Counted from the stretch's first letter, positions 27,099 to 36,055 are shown. The stretch: 38,506 nucleotides of DNA from Sphingomonas sp. (GCF_025363195.1 NZ_JANYEK010000109.1:1-38506), one strand, 5' to 3'. The notes: generated by a model not told the origin, from the letters alone. Program-made: numbers and translations.

Positions 27099-27910
27099 TG
27101 CGGCTGTCGATCGACCACCGCACCACCTATCGCTTTTCGGTGCCGCAGGGGCGCCTGACCCAGATGCTCCGCATGACCCCGGAGGACACCGACGATCAGA
27201 CGGTGGCCGATTGGGATCTGCACGTCGATTGCGACGCACGGCTGCGACCGGGGCGCGATGGCTTCGGCAACAAGATCACGATGTTGTATGTCGAGGGGCC
27301 GATCGACAGTATCGAAATCGCCGTATCGGGCGAGGTGCTGACCAACAGCGCCGATGGCGTCGTGCATGGCACGCACGAGGGGCTTCCACCCGAACTGTAT
27401 CTGCGCACGACACCGCTGACTGTGGCCGACGGTGCGATCGAGGCGTTCGCCGAGGATGCGGTGGCGGGTGGCCGCGACCTCCTCGATCGGTTGCACCGGC
27501 TCAATCTGGCGCTGGCCAGCAAGTTCACGGCGGATCGGAGCCGGCCGAAAACAGGGCTGACGGCAGTGCAGGCATTCATAGGCGTGTCCGCGACGCCGCG
27601 CGATACCACGCATGTATTCCTGGCGGCGGCGCGGTCGTTAGGAATTCCGGCGCGGTACATTTCGGGATACAGCATGCGCGCCTTTGGCGGTGAGCATCGA
27701 CCTGCGCCGCATGGCTGGGCGGAGGCGTTTGTCGAAGGACTGGGCTGGGCGGCATTCGATCCGTGCGCCGGGCGCTCGGCGGACGAGGCCTATGTCCGCG
27801 TGGCGGTGGCACTGGATGCGGCTGGAGCCGCGCCGGTTGCGGGATCGCGGCTGGGCGAGGGCGACGAAGAGATGCACGTCGATGTCACAGTGGCACCGGC
27901 CGAGCAGTGA
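27098..27910 (+). CDS. Transglutaminase-like protein lacking the catalytic Cys
   Basis: Member of the transglutaminase-like family that accompanies ATP-grasp/alpha-E pairs and is usually predicted to be a peptidase or amidase. The N-terminal beta domain (MRLSIDHRTTYRFS...QMLRMTPE) and the core ending LAAARSLGIPARYISGYSMRAFGG are clear. The His and Asp of the triad are in place (H205 in PHGWAEAFVEGLGW, D221 in FDPCAG). The segment that normally reads G-V-C-Q-D-x-A-H reads ATPRDTTH, so position 167 is Pro instead of Cys. The frame is intact and codon use normal, so it is not an obvious pseudogene; a binding role or another nucleophile (C223) is possible. Length 270 residues. Confidence 0.88.
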   Translation: MRLSIDHRTTYRFSVPQGRLTQMLRMTPEDTDDQTVADWDLHVDCDARLRPGRDGFGNKITMLYVEGPIDSIEIAVSGEVLTNSADGVVHGTHEGLPPELYLRTTPLTVADGAIEAFAEDAVAGGRDLLDRLHRLNLALASKFTADRSRPKTGLTAVQAFIGVSATPRDTTHVFLAAARSLGIPARYISGYSMRAFGGEHRPAPHGWAEAFVEGLGWAAFDPCAGRSADEAYVRVAVALDAAGAAPVAGSRLGEGDEEMHVDVTVAPAEQ

Positions 27911-27923
27911 GCTTTAATACGCC

Positions 27924-27944
27924 ATCCTGACACAAGGTCAGGAT
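27924..27944. terminator. Hairpin between convergent genes
   Basis: ATCCTGAC and GTCAGGAT flank a 5-base loop between the stops of the transglutaminase-like gene and the aminoacyltransferase gene. It shares its core and loop size with the hairpin at 12123, and is likewise placed to end both transcripts. Confidence 0.55.
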
Positions 27945-27954
27945 ATCGAGGATA

Positions 27955-28743
27955 TCAGGCCAATTCACCTTCGAGTGCTGCCTGTGCGATCGCCGAAACC
28001 GCAATCGGGTCTTCCGCCAATACGGACCAGCCCTGCGGTCCAAGCACTTCGAGTGGACGATAGCGGGTCTTGTATTCCATCCGCGCCGATCCCTTCACCC
28101 AATAGCCGAGATAGACATAGGGCAAAGCTGCGGCGCGTGCGCGCAGGATGTGATCCATGATGATGAAATTGCCCAAGCCCGGGCGGCCTTCGATCTCTGA
28201 ATCGAAGAAGCTGTAGATCATCGACAGGCCGTCGGCCTGCTGATCGGTCAGGCAGGCGCCGAGCAGACGACCGGGCCGGCCATCCTTTGCCGGTTCGCGA
28301 TATTCTACGATAAAGCTGTTGACCGGCGAATGCTCGACCATGTCGGCATAATCACCCTCGTCCATGCCGGCCATGCCGCCGCCGGGGTGACGTTGCGCGA
28401 GATAGCGGCGGAGCAACTGGAATTGTTCGTCGGTCGCCCAGGGGCGGCAGGCGGTGACTTCGACATCGGAATGGCGCTTGATCAATTTGCGCTGCGTTCC
28501 GTTGGCGACGAAATCGGACGCGACGACGCGAACCGAAACGCAGGCGGTGCATCCCGCGCAGCTCGGGCGGTAGGCGACCGACTGGCTGCGGCGAAAACCG
28601 ATCCGCCCCAGCGCATCGTTCAGCTCGCCAGCATGCGGGCCGTTCAATTCGGTGAACACCTTACGCTCCTGACGCCCCGGTAGATACGGGCAGGGAGACG
28701 GGCTGGTCACGAAGAAACGCGGAAAACGGAAGGGCGCAGTCAC
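27955..28743 (-). CDS. bpt: Aspartate/glutamate leucyl- or arginyl-tRNA-protein transferase (Bpt/Ate family)
   Basis: Transfers an amino acid from tRNA to the N-terminus of proteins, marking them for ClpS/ClpAP through the N-end rule. Recognisable are the N-terminal [19 protein letters not shown], the Cys cluster [13 protein letters not shown], the substrate region [35 protein letters not shown], and the C-terminal [18 protein letters not shown]. Bacterial members of this branch are usually Bpt (leucine onto Asp/Glu), but the amino acid cannot be read from sequence. GTG 28743 was preferred over GTG 28779 because the family starts at [10 protein letters not shown]. About 240 bases without recognisable content separate it from ilvA. 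Confidence 0.9.
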   Translation of the reverse strand: MTAPFRFPRFFVTSPSPCPYLPGRQERKVFTELNGPHAGELNDALGRIGFRRSQSVAYRPSCAGCTACVSVRVVASDFVANGTQRKLIKRHSDVEVTACRPWATDEQFQLLRRYLAQRHPGGGMAGMDEGDYADMVEHSPVNSFIVEYREPAKDGRPGRLLGACLTDQQADGLSMIYSFFDSEIEGRPGLGNFIIMDHILRARAAALPYVYLGYWVKGSARMEYKTRYRPLEVLGPQGWSVLAEDPIAVSAIAQAALEGELA

Positions 28744-28985
28744 CGCCGGGTATCCCCTGTGTTCGACCGGCGATCGCACGGTGTGGAACCGTTATTGCGC
28801 AGGTCGCGGATGATGAAAAGCGGCTTTACCATGATTGAAGGTTAACGCGGGCGATCAGCATCGTCGCAAGCGAATGGCGCGGATCGAACGCCGTCATGTT
28901 CGCATTTTAGGGCAGGCGACGGCGCAACAAAAGAGTCGGGCGGCTCCGTTCATCGCGCCGTCGATTCCGGCCGGCGCTTCTGTGG

Positions 28986-30221
28986 TCACGCGAGCTCGAC
29001 TGGACTCGCTTCGTACCCGGCATCGTTAAGCGCGAGCAGCAGGCGGACCAGATGGTCGCGATCACGCGTCTCGCACTCGATATCGGTGATGAGTCCTTTG
29101 GCCGGCAGCGTGGTGAAGACGCGCTGGTGGTAGATTTCGATGATGTTGACGCGCTGCTGGGAGAAGACGCGCATCAGGTTGAACAACGCGCCCGGTTGAT
29201 CCTGCAAGCGAATGCGCAGGCGCGCGAGGCGGCCAGACCGCGCGAGATCGCGCAACAGCACGTTGGCGAGCAGGCGCGTATCGATATTACCGCCGCACAG
29301 AACGACGCCGACCGTCCGGCCCCTGAAGCGTTCCGGGTGTTGCAGCAATGCAGCCAGCCCGGCGGCACCGGCACCCTCGACCACGGTCTTCTCGATCTGG
29401 ACGAGCAGGCTGACTGCCTCCTCCAGGCTGCGTTCGCTGACCAGAACGATATCGTCGACCAGTTCGGCGACCATCATCGCAGTAATGCCACCCGGCTCCT
29501 TGACCGCGATACCTTCGGCCAGCGTATCGCCGGCACAGGGCATGTTGGTGCCGTTGATGCGGTTGTACATCGAGGGGAACAGCTCCGCCTCCACGCCGAT
29601 CACCTCGATCGGCCGGCCTGACGCGCGCGCGACCGTAGCCATGCCAGAGATCAATCCGCCTCCGCCGATCGGGGTGATCAGCATGTCGATCGCGGGCACG
29701 TCGGCGAGCATTTCGATCGCGACGGTGCCCTGGCCGGCGATCACGCGGATATCGTCAAAGGGATGGACGAAAGTCAGGCCGCGCTCGGCCTCCAGTTCGC
29801 GCGCATGGGCATAGGCCGCATCGAACGTGTCGCCGTGCAGGACGACGGTGGCGCGATGCCCCTCGGTCTGCGTCACCTTCACGGTCGGCGTGTTGGTCGG
29901 CATGACGATCGTCGCCGGAATGCCGAGCCGATGGGCGTGATAGGCCAGCCCCTGCGCATGGTTGCCGGCCGACGCGGCGATGACGCCCGGAATACCAGCG
30001 GGCAACTGCAACAGTGTGTTGAGCGCGCCGCGCTCCTTGTAGGCGGCGGTAAATTGCAGGTTCTCGAACTTGAGATAGACGGTGGCACCGGTCAGCTCGC
30101 TCAGCGTGCGGCTGATGAAAGTCGGCGTGTGTACGATCTGGTCGGCGATCCGGGCATGGGCGGCACGGATATCGTCGATGGTGACGGGCGGGACGAAGCT
30201 GGGGAGGGGATCGGTTGCCAT
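28986..30221 (-). CDS. ilvA: Threonine ammonia-lyase with ACT domain
   Basis: PLP enzyme converting threonine to 2-oxobutyrate, the first step toward isoleucine. Counting from ATG 30221 (411 residues), the Schiff-base lysine is K62 in TAAYKERGALNTL. The phosphate-binding loop is the GGGGL segment in TPIGGGGLISG, and SAGNHAQGLAYHA binds substrate. The C-terminal part (RLRIRLQDQPGALFNLMRVFS) is a single ACT domain, as in the shorter IlvA/TdcB-like enzymes. The frame continues upstream for 30 codons through a dispersed repeat (SLSKHRP...STSSGRTED), which was excluded as non-genic. It starts about 150 bases from the divergent dehydrogenase gene. Confidence 0.93.
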   Translation of the reverse strand: MATDPLPSFVPPVTIDDIRAAHARIADQIVHTPTFISRTLSELTGATVYLKFENLQFTAAYKERGALNTLLQLPAGIPGVIAASAGNHAQGLAYHAHRLGIPATIVMPTNTPTVKVTQTEGHRATVVLHGDTFDAAYAHARELEAERGLTFVHPFDDIRVIAGQGTVAIEMLADVPAIDMLITPIGGGGLISGMATVARASGRPIEVIGVEAELFPSMYNRINGTNMPCAGDTLAEGIAVKEPGGITAMMVAELVDDIVLVSERSLEEAVSLLVQIEKTVVEGAGAAGLAALLQHPERFRGRTVGVVLCGGNIDTRLLANVLLRDLARSGRLARLRIRLQDQPGALFNLMRVFSQQRVNIIEIYHQRVFTTLPAKGLITDIECETRDRDHLVRLLLALNDAGYEASPVELA

Positions 30222-30229
30222 CAAATCTT

Positions 30230-30317
30230 CCGTTCGCCCTGAGCTTGTCGAAGGGCCGTTATTCGTATCCCGCGTCCAAGAATAAGGACGATGCTTTGAC
30301 AAGCTCAGCACGAACGG
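30230..30317. repeat. Inverted repeat pair in the ilvA leader
   Basis: Left arm 30230-30256 (CCGTTCGCCCTGAGCTTGTC...) and right arm 30293-30317 (...GACAAGCTCAGCACGAACGG) are inverted near-copies around a 36-base centre. It is the type of short repeat found many times in sphingomonad and other proteobacterial genomes. It lies just upstream of the ilvA start codon. Confidence 0.75.
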
Positions 30318-30375
30318 GTCGGGCGGAGGCCTAGACCATCTGGCGCGGCGGGGAAACAGCGCTTAAGCGCACATC

Positions 30376-31218
30376 ATGACAGACATAGCTTTCATCGGAA
30401 CCGGCGTAATGGGTGCGCCGATGGCCGGACACCTCGCCCGCGCCGGTCATACCGTCACGGTTTATAATCGCACGCGCGCCAAGGCTGAGGCGACCGGGCT
30501 GACCGTCGCCGATACTCCGGCGGAGGCGGCGAAGGGCAAGGACGCGGTGATCACCTGCGTGGGCAATGATGACGACTTAGAGATGGTGACTTTGGGCCCG
30601 GACGGTGTGTTCGCGGCAATGCGGCAGGATGCGGTATTCATCGACCACACCACCGTTTCCGCCGGCATCGCACGACGCCTGGCCGAGGTACGAAGCTTGG
30701 TGGTCGATGCCCCCGTATCGGGCGGGCAGGCCGGGGCGGAGAATGGCAAGCTATCGATCATGTGCGGCGGCAACGTAGCAGCGATGGTGTTGGCTGAGCC
30801 GATTATGGCCGCTTACGCCGCGCGTATCGTTCATGTCGGCGCGGCGGGGGCAGGGCAGACGACGAAGATGGTCAACCAGATCGCGATTGCCGGCGTGCTG
30901 CAGGGTTTGAGCGAAGCCCTACGCTTCGCGCAGGCGAGCGACCTTGATCTGGCCAAGGTGTTCGAAGCGATTTCGGGCGGCGCGGCGCAGAGCTGGCAGA
31001 TGGTCAATCGCTGGGAATCGATGGGGCAGGATCGCTTCGATTTCGGGTTCGCGGTGGATTGGATGCGCAAGGATCTCGGTCTGGCGCTGGATGAGGCGAA
31101 GGCGAATGGGGCAGTGTTGCCGGTCGCGGCATTGGTCGATCAATTCTATGCCGAGGTGCAGAAGCTGGGCGGCGCGCGGCAGGATACCAGCGCGCTGGTG
31201 AGGAGATTGCCCAAGTGA
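30376..31218 (+). CDS. NAD(P)-dependent beta-hydroxyacid dehydrogenase (3-hydroxyisobutyrate dehydrogenase family)
   Basis: Oxidoreductase acting on a beta-hydroxyacid such as 3-hydroxyisobutyrate, tartronate semialdehyde or a similar compound; the exact substrate is open. The Rossmann motif IAFIGTGVMGAPMAGHL begins the protein, NRT follows the second strand (favouring NADP), the substrate motif DAPVSGGQAGAENGKL spans 111-126, and the catalytic lysine is K164 in GQTTKMVNQ. The 280-residue length is slightly short of the usual 290-300 but complete. It is divergent from ilvA. The amidohydrolase frame begins within its stop codon, though the likely start lies about 100 bases later, beyond a repeat. 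Confidence 0.93.
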   Translation: MTDIAFIGTGVMGAPMAGHLARAGHTVTVYNRTRAKAEATGLTVADTPAEAAKGKDAVITCVGNDDDLEMVTLGPDGVFAAMRQDAVFIDHTTVSAGIARRLAEVRSLVVDAPVSGGQAGAENGKLSIMCGGNVAAMVLAEPIMAAYAARIVHVGAAGAGQTTKMVNQIAIAGVLQGLSEALRFAQASDLDLAKVFEAISGGAAQSWQMVNRWESMGQDRFDFGFAVDWMRKDLGLALDEAKANGAVLPVAALVDQFYAEVQKLGGARQDTSALVRRLPK

Positions 31219-31231
31219 TTTCCCATACACC

Positions 31232-31329
31232 CCGTCATACCGGACCCCTTCCGGAATCCAACGTGCCGTACATCAGGCGGCCATTGGCTTTGCGGGTCGT
31301 GGGATCCCGGATCAAATCCGGAATGACGG
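31232..31329. repeat. 98-bp REP-like inverted pair (gene-less)
   Basis: Left arm 31232-31267 and right arm 31302-31329 are inverted relatives beginning CCGTCAT.CCGGA. Each arm has its own CCGGA-N5-TCCGG mini-hairpin. The same arms, in the same order and orientation, bracket the GIY-YIG gene at 32976-33380, so this looks like a short element of the same family without the gene. Confidence 0.75.
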
Positions 31330-32960
31330 CGATGTGGATAGGTTTCGCTCTCCTCCCGACTGCCGCCCTCGCCGATGCGCTGGTCGACAACGTCACCGGC
31401 ATCACGCTCGACAAGGATGGCAAGCCGATCCAGTTCACCGGCCTGCTGATGACGCCGGACGGCAAGGTGACCAAGCTGCTCCAGCGCGGTGAAAAACGGC
31501 CGGACAAATTGGATTGGCGCGCGGACATGAAGGGCAAGGTGTTGCTGCCCGGTTTTATCGACGCGCACGGCCATGTCATGGAATTGGGCTTCCGCGCGCT
31601 GGCGCTGGACCTGTCGGACACGAAGACGCTGGACGAAGCGAAGGCGAAGATCGCGGCCTATGCCGCCGCAAATCCCGATCGGCGTTGGATTCTCGGCGGC
31701 GGGTGGAACCAGGAGACCTGGGGGCTCGGTCGCTTCCCGACCGCCGCGGATCTGGACGGGGTGGCGGGCGATCGGCCGATCTGGCTCAGCCGGGTCGACG
31801 GCCATGCCAGCTGGGCCAATGCCGCCGCGATGACCGCCGCGAAGGTTTCGGTAAAGAGCGTATCGCCGCCGGGCGGAAGGATCGAGAAAACCGGGCTGCT
31901 GCCGAACGGAGTGTTCGTCGATGCGGCGCAGGCGCTGGTCGAGAAGGCGGTGCCGCAGCCGCTGCCGGGCGATCGTAACGCCGCATTCCTGAAGGCACAA
32001 AGTATCCTGCTCGGTTTCGGCATCACCGCGACAGCGGATATGGGAACGAACCTGGACGATTGGTTGGCCTATCGCCGGATGGGCGATCTCGGCGCGATGC
32101 GCGTCCGCGTGATGTCCTATGCGATGGGCGTGGATACGGCAGTGCAAATCGCGGGACGCGGGCCGACGCCGTGGCTGTATGGCGACAAATTGCGATTGGG
32201 CGGGGTGAAGCTGTACGCGGATGGCGCGCTTGGGTCTCGTGGTGCTTGGTTGAAAGCGCCCTATTCCGATGCACCGAAACAGAGCGGCGTCGGTTTCATG
32301 GCCGACGATGTGATCCGCAACCTGATGAGCCGCGCCTCGCTCGAGGGATTCCAGGTCGCGGTTCACGCGATCGGCGACAAGGCGAACGCGCAGGTGCTGG
32401 ATTCGATCGACGCAATGGTCGACACCTATAAGGGCGATCGGCGCTGGCGGATGGAGCACGCGCAGATCGTCGATCCGGTGGATCTGCCGCGCTTTGGCAA
32501 GAACGGCATCATCGCCTCGATGCAGCCCGTGCACCAGACGAGCGACCGGACGATGGTCGAGGCACGGCTTGGACCGGAGCGGCTGGCCGGGGCCTATGCG
32601 TGGCATTCAATGCTCGCGAATGGCGCGCACCTGGCCTTCGGATCGGACTATCCGGTCGAGAGTCCGGACCCGTTCGCCGGGTGGGCCGCGGCGTTCACGC
32701 GGATGGATGCGCAGGGGCAGCCCTTCGGCGGCTGGCGTCCGCAAGAGGCGATCACGCGCGAACAGGCCTGGTGGGCGTTCACGCAAGGCGCGGCATATGC
32801 CGGGTTCGCGGAGGACAAATTCGGTCGGCTGGCGGCGGGGCAGCGCGCGGATTTCATCATCGTCGATCGCGATCCGCTGCTGGCGTCACCGAGCGAGTTG
32901 CGCGGCACAAAGGTGCTGGAAACGTGGGTAGGCGGCGAAAAGGTTTGGGAGCGGAGGTGA
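31323..32960 (+). CDS. Secreted amidohydrolase (YtcJ-like, amidohydrolase 3 family)
   Basis: Metal-dependent hydrolase with a probable signal peptide (WIGFALLPTAALADA), acting in the periplasm on an unknown amide, carbamate or ester. Metal-site motifs are LLPGFIDAHGHVMELG (HxH), a DGALGSRGAWL segment, VAVHAIGDKAN, WRMEHAQIVD and FGSDYPVESPDPF. It ends with the usual RADFIIVDRDPLLASPSELR beta-sandwich strand. Start choice is uncertain: ATG 31323 lies inside a repeat and ATG 31332 just after it. GTG 31299 would add an Arg/Lys n-region. GTG 31215 has a strong GAGGAG and overlaps the preceding stop, which would translate the whole repeat as an N-terminal extension. Confidence 0.85.
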   Translation: MTAMWIGFALLPTAALADALVDNVTGITLDKDGKPIQFTGLLMTPDGKVTKLLQRGEKRPDKLDWRADMKGKVLLPGFIDAHGHVMELGFRALALDLSDTKTLDEAKAKIAAYAAANPDRRWILGGGWNQETWGLGRFPTAADLDGVAGDRPIWLSRVDGHASWANAAAMTAAKVSVKSVSPPGGRIEKTGLLPNGVFVDAAQALVEKAVPQPLPGDRNAAFLKAQSILLGFGITATADMGTNLDDWLAYRRMGDLGAMRVRVMSYAMGVDTAVQIAGRGPTPWLYGDKLRLGGVKLYADGALGSRGAWLKAPYSDAPKQSGVGFMADDVIRNLMSRASLEGFQVAVHAIGDKANAQVLDSIDAMVDTYKGDRRWRMEHAQIVDPVDLPRFGKNGIIASMQPVHQTSDRTMVEARLGPERLAGAYAWHSMLANGAHLAFGSDYPVESPDPFAGWAAAFTRMDAQGQPFGGWRPQEAITREQAWWAFTQGAAYAGFAEDKFGRLAAGQRADFIIVDRDPLLASPSELRGTKVLETWVGGEKVWERR

Positions 32961-32975
32961 ATCCATCGCGCCTAT

Positions 32976-33380
32976 CCGTCATGCCGGACTTGATCCGGCA
33001 TCCAACGCGCCACACTGACCAGCGCTAATGCGAGAACGCGAGCCGTGTGTCTATCTGCTCGCCAATCACTATCTCGGCGCGATCTATGTCGGCGTGACAT
33101 CAAACCTGATCGGGCGGGTCCAGCAGCACCGTAGTGGCACGTTCGACGGTTATACCAAACGCTATGGCGTCAAGCGCCTCGTCCATTACGAATTCGGCGA
33201 GACTATGGACGCGGTAATCATGCGCGAGAAACAGTTAAAGAACTGGCAGCGCGATTGGAAGATCAGTCTGATCGAGCGAGGTAATCCGATGTGGAATGAT
33301 CTTGCGGTTGGGTTGGGATTGCTACCTTTGACGTGATTACCCGGCGCGTGTTGGACCCCGGATCAAGTCCGGCGTGACGG
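32976..33380. mobile_element. Candidate mobile unit: GIY-YIG gene between inverted REP-like arms
   Basis: Left arm 32976-33011 and right arm 33343-33380 are inverted copies: reading the right arm on the opposite strand gives three mismatches and one 2-base insertion over about 36 positions. Both contain CCGGACTTGATCCGG, itself a small hairpin. The 405-bp interval contains only the nuclease gene. A gene-less relative with the same arms lies at 31232-31329. Target-site duplications were not evident by eye, so mobility is inferred. Confidence 0.45.
33028..33336 (+). CDS. GIY-YIG domain nuclease, small stand-alone type
   Basis: Predicted endonuclease of the COG2827/UPF0213-like group, made only of the GIY-YIG domain (102 residues). 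The two strands read VYLLAN (8-13) and IYVGVTSNL (19-27); the catalytic Arg is R30 in GRVQQHRSG and the metal-binding Glu is E67 in MREKQLKNW. All core residues are present, so it should be active. Its targets are unknown. The start ATG 33028 lies 16 bases after the left repeat arm and the stop 6 bases before the right arm, which fits a gene that travels with the repeats. Confidence 0.85.
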   Translation: MREREPCVYLLANHYLGAIYVGVTSNLIGRVQQHRSGTFDGYTKRYGVKRLVHYEFGETMDAVIMREKQLKNWQRDWKISLIERGNPMWNDLAVGLGLLPLT

Positions 33381-33409
33381 CGGTGTGTTCTGCACCCCCA
33401 CAAACACGA

Positions 33410-33441
33410 AAGGCCGCGACACCCCCCGATGCCGCGGCCTT
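33410..33441 (-). terminator. Terminator of ctrA
   Basis: AAGGCCGCG and CGCGGCCTT form a 9-bp stem 35 bases after the ctrA stop. Read on the minus strand it is followed by TTCGTGTTTG, a moderately T-rich run. Confidence 0.75.
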
Positions 33442-33475
33442 ACTCCCTGTTTAAGGGGAGCGGAAAATTCTGGTG

Positions 33476-34177
<702 letters not shown>

Positions 34178-34274
34178 CTTGGCCGTCCCCTGTCCATTCG
34201 CAGTGCCCCAGCCCCCTTTGGCCCGAACCGCCTGCGCCTAAACCATTAACCTGAACAGTGATGAAGGTAAAAGG

Positions 34275-34289
34275 TTAATTTCGTATTAA
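34275..34289. promoter_or_regulatory. CtrA box TTAA-N7-TTAA upstream of ctrA
   Basis: TTAA at 34275 and TTAA at 34286 are separated by exactly seven bases, the full CtrA consensus. A further TTAA half-site is at 34246 and a GACTC (CcrM-type GANTC) at 34297. The position, about 100 bases before the ctrA ATG, fits autoregulation. Confidence 0.75.
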
Positions 34290-34325
34290 TCGGCCTGACT
34301 CCGCGAGTCGCGAGCGACGACTTCG

Positions 34326-35228
34326 TTAGGATTCGGTACAGACTCCTTTCAATCGCTCGGCCAGGAAGGTGATCAGCGCCTCGACGCGGGCCGGGCGGAG
34401 GTTGCTCGGCGGGGTCAGCAGGTGGAGCGCGACGGGCGGCAGCGACCAGTCCGTCAGGATCGCCTCAAGCGCACCGCTCGCCAGATCGGCACCGACGATG
34501 AAATCGGGCAGCAGCCCGATGCCGAGCCCAGCGCGCAGGGCCGGAAGCAGCGCGTCGCCGTTATTGGCGCGTAACGGGCCGGTCGGGCGCACGGCCGCTT
34601 CGCCGCCGTCGGGGCCGCGGAAACGCCACGGGCCGGTCACGTTGGTATAGGCGAAGCAAGGCCGTTCGCCGAGTTGCGCTGGGTGGGTCGGGTGGCCGTG
34701 GAGCTGGAGATATGCGGGGCTGGCGACGATATGCGCGGTGATCGGGCCGAGCCGGCGGGCGCGCAACGAACTGTCGGGCAGATCGGCGATGCGCAGCGCG
34801 ATGTCGAACCCTTCGGCGACGATGTCGACCTTGCCGTCCGTAAGGTTGAGGTCGATCTCGATCCCAGGGTTGGCCGTGAGGAACTGCGCGATCAGCGGCG
34901 CGACCAGCAACAGGCCGAGCGTCATCGGCGCGGTCATGCGCACCAAGCCGGTGGGCGCGGTGGCGGCGTCGCGCGCGGCTTCCTCCGCGGCCTGCGCCTC
35001 GGCGAGAATGCGCGCGGCATGTTCGGCCAGCGATTTACCGCTTTCGGTCAGCGTCAACTTGCGGGACGTGCGGTGGAACAGCGATTGGTTCAGATGCGCT
35101 TCAAGCCGCGTGATCGCCTTCGACACGGTGGCCTTGGACACGCCGATCGCATCCGCCGCGCCGCTGAACGAACGATGCTCGACTACTTGCGCGAAGATCG
35201 CCCAGGCTTCGAAATCGGGTAACCTCAC
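34326..35228 (-). CDS. LysR family transcriptional regulator
   Basis: LysR-type regulator of 300 residues. The N-terminal winged helix-turn-helix reads FAQVVEHRSFSGAADAIGVSKATVSKAITRLEAHL (broken for reading), then LFHRTSRKLTLTESG. The C-terminal effector domain is complete (PTGLVRMTAPMTLGLLLVAPL, DIALRIADLPDSSLRARRLG). It resembles the branch that regulates divergent quinone or electrophile-response genes; here the neighbour is pirin and wrbA, 128 bases away. Start is GTG 35228. The ligand is unknown. Confidence 0.92.
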   Translation of the reverse strand: MRLPDFEAWAIFAQVVEHRSFSGAADAIGVSKATVSKAITRLEAHLNQSLFHRTSRKLTLTESGKSLAEHAARILAEAQAAEEAARDAATAPTGLVRMTAPMTLGLLLVAPLIAQFLTANPGIEIDLNLTDGKVDIVAEGFDIALRIADLPDSSLRARRLGPITAHIVASPAYLQLHGHPTHPAQLGERPCFAYTNVTGPWRFRGPDGGEAAVRPTGPLRANNGDALLPALRAGLGIGLLPDFIVGADLASGALEAILTDWSLPPVALHLLTPPSNLRPARVEALITFLAERLKGVCTES

Positions 35229-35266
35229 GTCTCAATCCTCTCCGTTCCGGGGAGGATTTACAGTAT

Positions 35267-35290
35267 GAAACGATCGGTTTCCAGCGTTTC
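35267..35290. promoter_or_regulatory. Candidate LysR operator between regulator and pirin gene
   Basis: GAAAC (35267) - GATCG - GTTTC (35277) is an interrupted palindrome, and a third GTTTC follows at 35286. Its place midway in the divergent intergenic region is typical of LysR sites. Confidence 0.5.
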
Positions 35291-35356
35291 CATTTACGGC
35301 ATGATCGGAATGCCTATCTTGGCGGCAACACAGTTCATCCGTCTAGGAGGCACACG

Positions 35357-36055
35357 ATGGTCGAGAAAAGATCGTTCGAAAGCCTGGGCCATGCCGATCA
35401 CGGCTGGCTGAATGCCCGCCACCATTTTTCGTTCGCCGATTATTACGATCCCGCCCGCATGGGCTGGGGCGCGATCCGCGTTTGGAACGATGACGAGATC
35501 GGCCCGAACAGCGGTTTCCCCGCACATCCGCACAAGGACATGGAGATCGTGACCTATGTTCGCACCGGTGCGATCACGCATCAGGATTCACTCGGCAACA
35601 AGGGCCGGACGGGCGCTGGCGATGTACAGGTGATGAGCGCCGGGTCCGGGGTTCGCCATGCCGAATATAATCTGGAACCCGAAACCACGACCCTGTTCCA
35701 GATCTGGATCGAGCCGACCCGCAAGGGCGGCGCACCCAGTTGGGGGGCGAAGCCGTTCCCCAAGGATGCGCGCGACGGCCGCTTCGCCGTGTTGGCCAGT
35801 GGCTTTGCCGAAGACCGGGACGCATTGCCGATCCGCGCCGACGCCCGCGTGCTCGGGGCCACGGTCAAGGCGGGCGAGCGCATCAGTCACAGCGTCGGCG
35901 CGGGGCGGCACGCTTATCTCGTCGCCGCGACCGGCGGCATCGAGATCGATGGCGAGCGCTTCGCCGCGCGCGACGGCGCCGCGCTGACCGGCGGCAAGAC
36001 GTACGAGATCACTGCGATCGAGGATGCCGAGATCGTATTGGTCGATTCCGAATAA
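35357..36055 (+). CDS. Pirin family protein
   Basis: Bicupin metalloprotein; some pirins have quercetinase activity and others act as redox-responsive cofactors. The 232-residue protein has the metal ligands H57 and H59 in FPAHPHKDMEIVTY, then H101 and E103 in GVRHAEYN, which match human pirin. TGAGDVQVMSAGSG precedes them and the second cupin (AYLVAATGGIEIDGERFAARDG) is shorter. AGGAGG is present before ATG 35357. It is divergent from the LysR gene and followed by wrbA after about 156 bases, so the three probably form one electrophile or quinone response unit. Confidence 0.94.
   Translation: MVEKRSFESLGHADHGWLNARHHFSFADYYDPARMGWGAIRVWNDDEIGPNSGFPAHPHKDMEIVTYVRTGAITHQDSLGNKGRTGAGDVQVMSAGSGVRHAEYNLEPETTTLFQIWIEPTRKGGAPSWGAKPFPKDARDGRFAVLASGFAEDRDALPIRADARVLGATVKAGERISHSVGAGRHAYLVAATGGIEIDGERFAARDGAALTGGKTYEITAIEDAEIVLVDSE

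Noticed and set aside
30222..30311. N-terminal extension of IlvA (SLSKHRP...STSSGRTED)
   Set aside because: This peptide is the translation of a dispersed intergenic repeat; the enzyme starts at MATDPLPSF.
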